Shown here piece after piece: positions 1-9,045 of a stretch of 64,000 nucleotides of DNA (positions within the stretch are counted from its first letter, which is position 1; each line of letters opens with the position of its first letter). The translations under genes were made by a program, and so were the position numbers. The stretch is from Hyaloperonospora brassicae (taxonomy: Eukaryota; Oomycota; Peronosporomycetes; Peronosporales; Peronosporaceae). The DNA lies in NCBI GenBank assembly GCA_947650285.1, contig CANTFL010001487.1, positions 124,001 through 188,000 on the forward strand, read 5' to 3'. The notes beneath the pieces are model-generated. The model was given only the letters and a program-made list of their open reading frames with translations, had not been told where the DNA came from and did not search any database.

Positions 1-933
1 TTGTTGCTTTGTACGGCAGTACCAACTTTTTTCGCTTTTCTATACCATTAGCATGTTAACGAGTTTGCTGCGTCACAGGTCGACCACGGCATTGCTGTGA
101 TTATTACACCCTAAGGCGCACGAATCAGCCTTTGGCCGCCGATCTCAAGCATCCAAGTCTGAAATGATCAAAACTTAATTGAGCTGTACTATCTGCGATC
201 TTAAACCATAAGGCAAGCTCCAGAGCTTGCTCCTCTATCATGCTCGGCTGGGATACTATATAGGCTCAAGTTTTTGTAACAGATTTAGTACAATACGCCA
301 TCTGGAGAGCCTGTCAGACTTATGTAATTGCCTCTGCATTGGCAGCTAATTGTAGCGCGATGTGAGTAGCAGCTCACACGGCTAATCAGCGTAAAAGCTT
401 GTGGCGTCACTTAAACGAGGCATCGGCTGGATGGTGAACCCTTGTTTTTGTGTGTTCAGAGAATTCGAATGCCGCCATGAAGCGATATACCTCATTTTAG
501 CGCCTGATGGTGGATCTTTGATGCCATGAGACGCTGCGTTCGACACACTTCAACTTTTTATGAGAGGGACCCCAATTAAGACTGAACATAGGAAGCACAA
601 CCCGCACGATAGATGATGAAAAGGGACCACGACTTTACTAACACGCAATAATGACCATCCCTTTCTCATACGAATATTCTAGAAACAATGAAGGGACCAC
701 GGTCGTTTTATGCATGGCTCCTGCTGACCCGATTGTCGTGCGCCACCCTTTCTTACACAGCAAAAGCGTACCTTGCCACAAGCTAGCTGCAAAGTGAAAT
801 GCACTATCCGGGTGCCGAACGCCATCGGGAAAGCTGCAGATGGCAACTGTCCGCGTACGAACGTACAGGACAGCTCTTTTCTTGGTTTTATGCTTGTGTG
901 CAAATAATGCATACGCGCGTTTTCTCTACCTGC
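1..933. other. No supportable gene
   Basis: All frames were considered and nothing recognisable was found. A minus-strand frame of 77 codons exists at 679-912, but its composition is not gene-like and no motif is visible. No RNA gene or clear repeat was seen. Confidence 0.5.
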
Positions 934-1167
934 TCAAGAAGCGCGAACTAGTCGGGGCACTAGAGTAGTGACACGTTCGCCGATAATCACATTCAGCATC
1001 GCGTGAGATTGTTCTTGTGGGACTGGTTGATGGACCATGTAGATGTCATGGCGCAAGCCTTTGACCTTATTGCACAGTGCTCGTCGTTTCTCAGCGCTTG
1101 TTTCATTCTCGATTGACTCGGACATCGGGCCTATGAATCTAATCGCTTTTTCGTCCGTGCGAGACAT
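934..1167 (-). CDS. Hypothetical small protein (77 aa), doubtful
   Basis: The frame starts with ATG at 1167 and reads MSRTDEKAIRFIGPMSESIE at its N-terminus. It is charged and its composition resembles a real protein, with an amphipathic stretch rich in Glu, Lys and Arg around residues 20-40. No domain is recognised, and there is no signal peptide or membrane segment. A 51-bp tandem duplication (about 1177-1278) lies directly upstream. It could be a single exon of a larger gene, a decayed fragment or chance; no splice partner could be assigned. Confidence 0.2.
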   Translation of the reverse strand: MSRTDEKAIRFIGPMSESIENETSAEKRRALCNKVKGLRHDIYMVHQPVPQEQSHAMLNVIIGERVTTLVPRLVRAS

Positions 1168-1176
1168 GATTATGTG

Positions 1177-1278
1177 GCATTACTAGCGGTTTTTAGGTGC
1201 TGATATTCTACGGATTCAATTTATATAGCATCACTAGCGTTCTTTAGGTGGTGGGATTTTACGGATTTAACTGACCAC
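1177..1278. repeat. 51-bp tandem duplication, diverged
   Basis: Two imperfect copies of a segment beginning GCAT(T/C)ACTAGCG lie 51 bp apart, at 1177 and 1228. They share TTTAGGTG and ACGGATT blocks at the same spacing. The duplication sits just upstream of the doubtful small minus-strand frame at 934-1167. Confidence 0.6.
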
Positions 1279-2279
1279 ATGTCCGATCAAATACGTCTTC
1301 AAGTACTCCCCCAAAATTCTTCATTTGTGCTTAGCCCTCAATTCTACGGGTAGCCGCTCGGCGATAGCACGTACGTAGAGCGCAAGAAGAGCAAAACCGG
1401 TAGTTGCGCAACCTGCAAACGCTTCCGACATGGTCGTACATCTGTGCATACATGTCATTAGCAGTCATCCTTGTCGTCATGGCAGACCTGATACATTTCC
1501 ACGGTTATTTTCGTGGACGCCAGCATGCAGACGCCGTCGCTGACGGGATGGCACGTCGATAGGCAAGGTGAATCAGAGGGCGGCACGCCTTGAATCAATG
1601 ACATGAGAGGTACGTTTCGACTGGAACATTGAACTAAATGAGCTAACTCTTGAGACAGCTGTGGAGCCACCGCGCATGTTGCTTTGATTAAGAACTGCAT
1701 CAATCTTGTTCTTGGCATGTTTTTGCCAAGCTCAAGCACCGTCGCCGGAGCACAACCCCTCGGGGACCTTTAAACGATCCGGCATCGAGCGCCCGATATC
1801 CAGACCAACTTTGATGAGACACGAAACTTGTATGATGACCAGAGGTTGGTCGAGAAAGAGAAGGAGCATCGGGAGATGGTCGCGGGGTCAACCGATAAAG
1901 GTGTGGTACACGCATACGCACATAAAATGGGGTCTTGAAGAAAAGCACGTTTTGACTTGTTTTCCGATCCCATCGTAAGAACGTGTTGTGACTTCGGCAT
2001 TGCTGCGAATACCGCTTACCCCCTAGGACTAATAGACCAACAACGACTTGGCTTGAGAGAGAGGGAAAGACTGTCACGTCGTTGCGCCACACCAACGACG
2101 TGTCGACATGAGGCGACTAGACAGTTCGTTGAATGACGTGTGAGGATCCGCGCATCTTTAAAGATTCAGTGCCTCTCTTATACGCCTACTCAAAAAGTTG
2201 TGGTGAGGTTGCGTGGCGCGCCGAGCTTGGTCGTAGTGTTGAGCAGCAAAGCACCTCACTTGCGATACGTCTTGCTCCA
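1279..2279. other. No confident gene; two ambiguous minus-strand frames
   Basis: Open minus-strand frames occur at 1458-1739 (93 codons) and 1700-2095 (131 codons). They overlap each other in different frames, and plus-strand frames overlap them too. No domain or signal peptide is visible. The stretch may hold part of the divergent promoter region of the decarboxylase gene on the right. Confidence 0.4.
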
Positions 2280-2297
2280 CTTCATTCTCCAACTCGC
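2280..2297 (+). promoter_or_regulatory. Oomycete Inr-like core promoter
   Basis: TTCATTCTCCAACTC matches the oomycete initiator consensus (TCATT-YY-N-CAW...) over its conserved part. Transcription would start near A2284, giving a 5' leader of about 58 nt before the ATG at 2342. Short leaders of this size are usual for oomycete genes. The match was made by eye. Confidence 0.6.
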
Positions 2298-2341
2298 CAT
2301 CTCCAAGTCAATTCGGTTTCTCAACAGTCTTCAAAAGGACC

Positions 2342-2878
2342 ATGCCGCTGCAAGTGCCTGGCTACCACACGAACACCCCGTTACACCCGTCTTTCGACAA
2401 GGATATCCGTGGCCTTCATCTTCTATACGACTACGATGCCGAGGGCGCCGATGGCAAACCCGAGAAGTGGCGCTACGAGATGTGGTTCTTCTCGGAGAAC
2501 CGTATCGTCTACTCGATCCATGGTGGTCCCATGGCTGGTCGTCTGAACTACCAGACCGTCGCGTTCCAGTGCATTCGTCCGGGCGAATTGTGGCAGTGCA
2601 ACTGGCTTGAGGAGACGGGCACCATCGTGTCGCTCGTGTACGACATCACGAATAAGAAGATAACGACCATGATTGGGTTCTCGAAGGGCCATTGGGAGCA
2701 TTCCAAGGAAGCTCACGGTGACAAGCGCAACCCGGAGGACTTTGCGCGCTGGCGTAAGCTCGCTGAGATCGGCACAAACCGCGATCGTCTTATCTTGAGC
2801 GAGCAAGCCAACATTCTCAAGACGTTCAAAGGAGCTGGTGATCTCGTGCCAATCCCTTTGGACGCTGAGACTCTATAA
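2342..2878 (+). CDS. Phenolic acid decarboxylase (178 aa)
   Basis: A single uninterrupted exon encodes 178 residues, matching the 160-180 aa of the phenolic (ferulic/p-coumaric) acid decarboxylase family. The enzyme removes CO2 from hydroxycinnamic acids to give vinylphenols, without a cofactor, in the cytosol. Family landmarks are in order: LLYDYD (27-32), WRYEMWFF (43-50), IHGGPMAGR (59-67), NWLEETGT (87-94) and FSKGHW (113-118). Aligning to the bacterial enzyme by eye, the four catalytic positions are all kept: Tyr29, Tyr31, Arg67 and Glu90. The ATG at 2342 directly precedes the conserved region, and an Inr motif lies 58 nt upstream. The IHGGPMAGR and LEETGT blocks look closer to fungal than to bacterial members, which fits horizontal acquisition, but that is inference. 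A role in detoxifying plant phenolics is likely in a plant pathogen. Confidence 0.93.
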   Translation: MPLQVPGYHTNTPLHPSFDKDIRGLHLLYDYDAEGADGKPEKWRYEMWFFSENRIVYSIHGGPMAGRLNYQTVAFQCIRPGELWQCNWLEETGTIVSLVYDITNKKITTMIGFSKGHWEHSKEAHGDKRNPEDFARWRKLAEIGTNRDRLILSEQANILKTFKGAGDLVPIPLDAETL

Positions 2879-3269
2879 TCTATCGAATCTCTCAACAGTT
2901 TTGACGTCAGACGTGACTCGCTCTCTTTTTTCCATGGTACCACATTTGCGCGAGCACAGACGAGTGAGTCCACTCGTAATTGGTCATGAACGTGATATCT
3001 TGTAATTGGTGTTCACTTGATCAATACATCAAACTCCGTATGAAGACTGTACTATGGTATTCACTTCGACCTTGTCTTTGTTTTGTGTTAAACAACGTCT
3101 TTGGTGGCCACATGCTGCGTTTTTGACAACAGACACCGCTCGCGACCGCGGCCTTTTCTGGTGGTTCGGTCCTCCGTCACAGTGCGACTCTACATCAGCA
3201 GCTGCTTCATTCGCACTACTGCCGTGCTTCTCGCTTTGTCTATGGCACCCATCGCGCTCAGTCCGTCGT
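2879..3269. other. Convergent intergenic region
   Basis: This is the shared 3' space between the decarboxylase gene (+) and the ankyrin gene (-). Short plus-strand frames at 3054-3341 have no recognisable content. No terminator or RNA gene is evident. Confidence 0.6.
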
Positions 3270-5277
3270 CTATTGGAGCGCGCCAGCCAATTGGCGACTA
3301 CTTTCGTCGCTCTTGACTTCCCAAGCAGCCAGAAGCTCTAGCTGCAGCTTGTGCAACAGTACGTGCTTTGACTCAGTTGCCAGAGTCTTCAGCAATCCAA
3401 GAACACGTGGTACTGCTTCACGTTTCATTGGTAGCGTCAGCAGCAGCGGAACGGTGTCAACAACATACCCAGCACAGACGAGCGCAGTAAGCGTCGGCCC
3501 CAAATGACCAGACGGACGAGCAGGCATGGCCTGTTCCTTCATGGCTACTTCGGTCACTAGCTTTGTAGTTGCTCCAGCGTGTTCCTCTGCACGCCCTTGT
3601 ATTTGGACGCTGTCATCCTGCTTTGTACGAGTGCGAGAAAGCTGAACGCTTGCCAACCAATTTATACAGAAAGCAGACATGGCTGTGGGCGATGTGGCGC
3701 TGCACTCAGGTAGCCACAAAGCTAGAGCGCGTTGTATAGCGGGACACATTGCTGTGAGCTCGACAGTACTGCCACACTTGGTTGACTGAAAAAGGCGCAT
3801 CTCGGACGAAAACAGCGACGCACCCAGTTTGTCAAGCAGTGCGACCTTAGCGTGACGTTCATGTGGCGATCCGGCGCTAAGGGCTGTAGTTGCGAGATAC
3901 ATTGGGGTCCATCCAGCAGCGTTCGAAAGATTAACTTCTTGAGCTCTTTCCTTTCCCATCAGCGACAACACAGAGTGCATGACCGACGGTACTCCGTAGC
4001 GCGCAGCGTAATGCAGCACAGACTCCTTTCTTCCTTGCGTTCGAATATCGAGCAGTAGCTCAGCAGATCTCGAAGCGCAGAGGACTTCAACAAGCTGTTC
4101 GTATTGCTTCACAATTGCTAAATGGAGCGCTGTCTCACCTCGGGCATTGACGACGTCGATGCTCGTGTAGTTGCCGTCTAGCAGGAAGCGAACCGTATCG
4201 ACAATTCCAAGCTCCGCGGCCTGTAGCAGCATAGCACCAGCAAAGTCCTGTCGCGTGGGCGTAGCAACGAGGGAGTGGTGGTTCAAAAGTAATTGTAGCG
4301 CTGTAATATCTCCACGTCGAACGACAATCGTCAACGGGGTCTCGCCATCCTTATCCGGGAGATCAATTGGCGCACCACGAGAAAGTAGCAAGTTTGTCAC
4401 CAATACACTCTGCTCGGGAAACGTTCGTAGACACACATGGAGCGGAGACCTCCCAGTGAAATCCTGAGCATCCATACGCGCTCCATTCTTCAAGAGCAGA
4501 CTCGCTATGTCAAGTAGCTCGTCATTGGTGGCGAAAAATAGCGCTGTCTTGCCGTCGTGGTCACGCGCCTCCGTCTCCGCGCCGTGGCGAAGTAGCAGCT
4601 TTACAACGCTCAGCGCATGGTTCAGTCGCTCACCATCTTCCTTACGGCACTGTAGTAGCAGCACAATCAGTCGTTATGCAAACACCGCCCCTTTCTGCAG
4701 AAATAGCGCATAATGCATACTGACATCCATGACCGTATTGAGCTGCACGACTGCAGTTCCCTGAAACACCGCGCGCAACGTTTGGACATTGTGCCGCATG
4801 AGCGTTGCCATTAGCGCCGTCACTCCGCGATGGTCTTTCTCGTCTACGGCCTGGCCCTGGTCCAGCAAGAACTTCAAGACGTAGTAGCTACCGTTCCAAG
4901 CAGCCGCGTGGAGCGTGGATGCCCCCACCGTAGGGAGGTAAAACCCGTCCCAATCGCAAAACGACGGAGCCTCGTCGCTATCGTCGACGTGTCGAGAGCT
5001 AGACGTTGTAGCGACCTGACCATCGACATGCGTTAGTGGCACGACGCGCAGACAGGCTAGTTGGACAACGTGACGACACAGGCGGACAAGAGTAGTACAC
5101 GCTCGTCACATTTGCGACTTCTATAATGGCAGTACGTACGCGATCGAGCGCGAGCCACTTGGGATGCGTTTTGAAAAGCTTTTCCATCGTCTTGGTATCA
5201 CCTCGTTGACCGGCTTCGAGCCACGCCTGCTCTACCTCCGAGCAGGTGGCGGTAGGCTGGGGCGCTTTCGCCGCCAT
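3270..5277 (-). CDS. Ankyrin-repeat protein, reading frame interrupted twice
   Basis: The gene reads from an ATG at 5277 to a stop at 3270. The N-terminal piece (WLEAGQRGDTKTMEKLF) resembles the capping segment before ankyrin repeats. Two repeats follow (GASTLHAAAWNG, DHRGVTALMATL), then about seven more in the 464-codon 3' piece (DGKTALFFATND, GRSPLHVCLRTF, DGETPLTIVV, RGETALHLAIV, GWTPMYLATTA and others). The last 150 residues are helical and unassigned. Ankyrin repeats are protein-binding scaffolds; the partner cannot be told. Two breaks exist. Near 5085-5160 the frame shifts, explained either by a 79-83-nt intron (candidate donors GTACGT/GTACTG, acceptor CAACTAG) or by a one-base indel. 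At 4674-4676 there is an in-frame TAA with the same frame open on both sides. A 36-nt GT...AG segment could remove the TAA in frame, but that is shorter than normal oomycete introns. The gene may therefore be decaying. Confidence 0.75.
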
Positions 5278-6734
5278 GACTGAATCGGCTCCGATTCCGC
5301 GGACAGGTCGGTCGATGGCCAGTGGTGCGTGTTTGAAAATGATGCGTATACTGCACTAGCGAAGTCGTGGATAGATGCAGTGCAGCTTGGCCCGCCATGC
5401 TGAACTTGCAGACGTTGCTTTGTCAACTGCCAGTCAAATCACAACAGAAGCGACCTGGGGTCGAAAAATCGTTTATTTGCAGCTTGAGCGCCGGGTTGGC
5501 GAAGAAAAGGCACCATGGCTGGCTGGTTGGCATCACTTGTAGGTCGGACGCTGATCCTTGCTTTGCTTCATGGTACCAACAAGGAATGGCGGTAAAGCGC
5601 CTGAGCAACCAGACTTGGATGAGCAACCATCACTCGTCTCGTCTCTGAGTTTCAGCTCAGTTACACATCAGATCATTGCGGATTTTGTACAAGGCCCGGC
5701 AATAAATGTAACTAGCTCCAGGTGTGCTTCCACTACTGGGCTGGGATCTCGTCACGTCATATACACTTGTTCACCGCAAGGTACCGAAACCTCTTCTTGG
5801 TGACCTGGACTTGTCGACATAGACTTCGCAACCAATCACATCGGTAAATGCGTCAGTCCAGTGGCCACATCCGAAGCTGAATCCAAACCCGCTTGACAGA
5901 GAAATTTGGCACAAAAATCTGGACAAAGGAGATCAGGTTGCCGTGAACGGCAAAATCAAGCATGGAAATGTCTACTAAGTTCTATCATACTTGGCATGCC
6001 GTGTAGAAAAAAATGTTGCTAAAATGTTCTCAAGCTACAAGAGCGAGGTGAAAACTGCGTGCTTTGCACCCACCGCTCAAGCCACAATGCTTCTTTTCTA
6101 CCGAGCCTCGTAGCAATGCTCAACATACAATCATTGAATAAGCCCAGATTTCGAGATATGTTTCTTGTCTTAAAAGCTTAATATCTGCCTTCACGTCCTC
6201 TCATCCCACAAGATCAGCGACAGTCATTCAAGGAGGCCAGCTGCTGAGTTCCGTTCATTGTTCATAGGGCGGAACCGGCCCGACGAACAATCGAAAAAGT
6301 ACGCGGATACATCAGTGGTCTCGTAGATAGTCTTCCACGTGCAACCTATGGGCTATTGCTACGCCTGTGAGCTTCTACGTCTGTTGACCGACAAGCAGGC
6401 AATGTCGATGCCTTGTGGTGTTGGTCAGTATAGTGTCGCTTTTGAAGATTCGTGTACATGATCTTTTGTGTTATTGAAGTAGTGACGAATGTTTGACAAG
6501 TAACAAGTGACATGAGTAATGCGCTTTTCTTACTCCAGACAAAAACTTGGCGATCTCGACCGTCAAAAATACCTGATTGGCTGACAACACAGAATGCATT
6601 CCTATTTGGCTGAGTTGGACGAGAAAAATCGAGGAGACAAACCTGTTTCAAACTGCTTACAATCAGCAAATATCGGACGTCACCGAAGCTATTTACCCTG
6701 ACAAGAGGGCCCGCCTCACGTCTTGTCGAACCAG
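5278..6734. other. Intergenic, no confident gene
   Basis: Small overlapping frames occur on both strands (for example 5367-5648 plus, 6346-6669 minus) without domains, signal peptides or conserved motifs. The segment next to 5277 should contain the promoter of the minus-strand ankyrin gene, but no clear Inr motif was seen. Confidence 0.5.
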
Positions 6735-6770
6735 GCGCGTAAACCCTTGTGGTAACAAGGGTTTACGCGC
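6735..6770. repeat. Perfect 36-bp palindrome (16-bp arms, 4-nt loop)
   Basis: GCGCGTAAACCCTTGT is followed by GGTA and then by its exact reverse complement, ACAAGGGTTTACGCGC. A related but imperfect palindrome built on ACAAGGGGTTACGC lies at about 7591-7615, just upstream of the TXNDC9-like gene. The arms may be back-to-back terminal inverted repeats of a small DNA transposon, or an extruding regulatory element. Neither can be decided from this window. Confidence 0.85.
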
Positions 6771-7052
6771 GTAACGGCGATGTTTTTGTCGCAAAAGTAG
6801 CTGCTCTTCGTTCCAGATGGTCTTGTTCTCAACGCAGACTCGATTCGAAACGGCCCGATTTCTGCCAATTTCGCCAATTTGTGTACGCGCTGCTGGTCAG
6901 ATGTACTGAAACTGCCTGAGACGTAACAAGTGCATCGTGTGATGCGCTCGGCTGCAAAATTTTGCCTCGTTACGTCAAGCCATCTGTTTACCATGTTTGC
7001 GAAGAAGTGTTCGTAATCTGTGTCTTTTCTTGCAGTCTAAAGTCTGGTCTGG

Positions 7053-7316
7053 CTATAGATAAAAATTCATGAGCTGTATTACGGCAGGCAAACTGCTCAT
7101 GCTCCTCTCATCGACTCCAGCTCTATATGCAGCGAGGCCTTCGATACTCTTGTAGACCGCGCGATCATTGTTAAGTCCGTAATCGAGCATAGTATCTGCC
7201 AACACATCGACACTGAGTGCGCGAACGGTCATGTATGCGCTTCCAGCATCGCGATCACTCTTATCGTTTACTGTCCGAGCAGAGATTTTTTCCGCAAGTA
7301 CGGTCCTTGCACTCAT
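7053..7316 (-). CDS. Hypothetical small protein (87 aa), doubtful
   Basis: From the ATG at 7316 the frame reads MSARTVLAEKISARTVNDKS and continues with gene-like composition (Ala, Asp, Val and Arg balanced) to the stop at 7053. The frame is open for about 12 more codons upstream, so it could be a 3' exon. A repeated ISARTV/SARTVLAEK motif is visible near the N-terminus. No family is recognised. An overlapping frame on the same strand is also open, so chance or decay is possible. Confidence 0.22.
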   Translation of the reverse strand: MSARTVLAEKISARTVNDKSDRDAGSAYMTVRALSVDVLADTMLDYGLNNDRAVYKSIEGLAAYRAGVDERSMSSLPAVIQLMNFYL

Positions 7317-7590
7317 CGTTGCCACCGCTCTGTATTGTTTCTCTGCCGTTCATCACAGCCGTATTGTGCATGTCATTCGCATCTACTGTCCGCCCTTTAT
7401 CCGAGAGCTAACAAAATAGCAGACTTTGTGGCAAATTCGAGTCAATTGATCATCACGAGATCCAGATCTGGTCATCAGCTTTAAAAGCACATTTTACTGC
7501 CGACCTCATGTTGATTGGTCAAAAAGGGGTTAGCTCACGAATACAAGCTTTATCTCGAGCTTGACGAGTCCCAATCGTAACGTCCCCTTC

Positions 7591-7615
7591 CAGCGTAGCC
7601 ACACAAGGGGTTACG
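7591..7615. repeat. Imperfect palindrome related to 6735-6770
   Basis: GCGTAGCC and GGTTACGC flank ACACAAGG and pair with a single G-T mismatch. The core ACAAGGGGTTACGC differs by one base from the arm of the 36-bp palindrome at 6735-6770. It lies about 40 bp before the start codon of the TXNDC9-like gene, so it would sit in its promoter or leader. Confidence 0.55.
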
Positions 7616-7655
7616 CTCATACCCGCCCGCCTCTCTTTCTTGCCATATAGTCAAT

Positions 7656-8659
7656 ATGGCGGCCAAATTTTCCATGGCCAACACGTCGGGGCTCTTCGAC
7701 TCGGCAGCCCATGTAAAAGCGTCGGAACGAATGCAGGATGCAATGGAGGAGTTGAAAGTGAACAACCAGCGGCAAGAAGAAGCTCATGGGCAGCATTTGG
7801 AGCAGGAGAATCGACAAGAGGAGCTTCGAGTGCGTCGAGTGAACGAGGCACTTGCAATTAAGTCTGTGCAGCTGGAGGAAGATCACACTTACGTGGGACT
7901 GCTGCACCACGAAACCGACGATCTCGAGTCGGAGGATGAGGCGATGCTGGACGAGTTCAATGAAGACCCGGAGCTCGAACGGTCTGTCTCCTTACAATAT
8001 CTGCACATTGCAGTTCTATGTTGCACGACATTTTGCTTACCTTTTGCAATGTGTCCGGGCAGAATACGCGTGGCAAGGTTGAAGCAGCTAAAGCTCGAGT
8101 ATGAAGAAAGTCAAGCGTTGATGGCAAAAGGTCATGGTGAGTACCGTGAGATTACGCAGGATGAGTTTCTAAAAGAGGTGACGAGCAGTCCATTGGTGGC
8201 TGTGCACTTCTATCATCGCGACTTTGAGCGCTGTAAGATCATGGACATGCATTTGACACAACTAGCTCGACGCTGCATCGAGTGCAAGTTCCTGAAAATG
8301 AACGCAGAAAAGGCTCCATTTTTCGCGGAGAAATTAATGATCCGAGTTCTGCCAACAGTCGTGTGCTTTAAAGACGGCGTGGCTTTCCCGAATCGCGTCG
8401 TTGGATTTGACGGACTCATGGACAATGACGAAGATGATGAAGAGTCCAAGTCTCGTTGTCCAACAAACTACCACGCTTCATCTGGCGACAAGTTTCGAAC
8501 TGCAGCTGTGAGCATTGCCATAGTTGCAATATGCAGTCTCGTTTGATGGGTGAATTACACGATACTAACGTGTATCTGCTGGTGTGATCTTGTTTGTAGC
8601 TCGCCCGTAAATTGGTGGAGATTGGCGCTATTCGTGAACACGACGAAAGCGATCAGTAA
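7656..8659 (+). CDS. TXNDC9 / phosducin-like thioredoxin-fold protein (276 aa, 3 exons)
   Basis: Proposed exons are 7656-7981, 8063-8507 and 8600-8659. Intron 1 (81 nt, GTCTGT...GGGCAG) interrupts an Arg codon and restores the family motif ELERIRVARLKQL. Intron 2 (92 nt, GTGAGC...TTGTAG) replaces an otherwise hydrophobic tail with TAALARKLVEIGAIR. The product has a charged coiled-coil N-terminus (about 22-75), an acidic DPELER junction (104-109) and a thioredoxin-like domain (about 136-230). Visible motifs are HFYHRDFERCKIMD (157-170), KFLKMNAEKAPF (184-195) and VLPTVVCFKDG (204-214). As in TXNDC9, only one cysteine (Cys166) occupies the active-site loop, so it is not a redox CXXC enzyme. Family members act as cytosolic co-chaperones of the CCT chaperonin in tubulin and actin folding. 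It is somewhat longer than the human protein (226 aa). Confidence 0.88.
7982..8062 (+). other. Intron 1 of the TXNDC9-like gene (81 nt)
   Basis: The donor GTCTGT and acceptor CAG are flanked by coding sequence of the correct family. A CTTAC branch-like motif precedes the acceptor. The length is a multiple of three and contains no stop, so an unspliced transcript would still be translated with 27 extra residues. Confidence 0.8.
8508..8599 (+). other. Intron 2 of the TXNDC9-like gene (92 nt)
   Basis: The donor GTGAGC and acceptor TTTGTAG join Ala257 to LARKLVEIG. Without splicing, the frame would end at 8546 with an unrelated hydrophobic tail. The spliced C-terminus fits the family better. Confidence 0.75.
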
Positions 8660-9045
8660 AAGAAATTGAAGCACTACACAGAACGCAAAAAGAAATAGTC
8701 GATTAGGTTTCTCGCGTCGTGACGCGTATGACAACATGGGTTTGCTCACTTGTTGCACCACTTTACCACAAACTGGTCATTTTAGCGAATATTTGCGTAC
8801 GCTTCACTCTCCCTATTCGTCTTGTAATTCCAAATATTCGGAATCCACACTGATATTTTGCAGAGCGTCGCTCGGAGCATGCGTCGCTCATTCCAGCTAC
8901 CGCGTTCTTCGACTTCGCTTGTTGCCCCGTTGCCGCCTCACGACGAACCGGTACTCAGCCAATCTCTTCTTTATATACAGATTGTAATGCACTGTCGAAA
9001 TCCTAATCTTTCGTCGAATTGTAGGTGCCGTCTCCATTACAAACT
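8660..9045. other. Intergenic / promoter region of the alpha-kinase gene
   Basis: About 390 bp separate two plus-strand genes. A TTTATATACA stretch (about 8970) lies upstream of the alpha-kinase ATG at 9046, but no clear initiator could be chosen. No RNA gene is visible. Confidence 0.5.
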
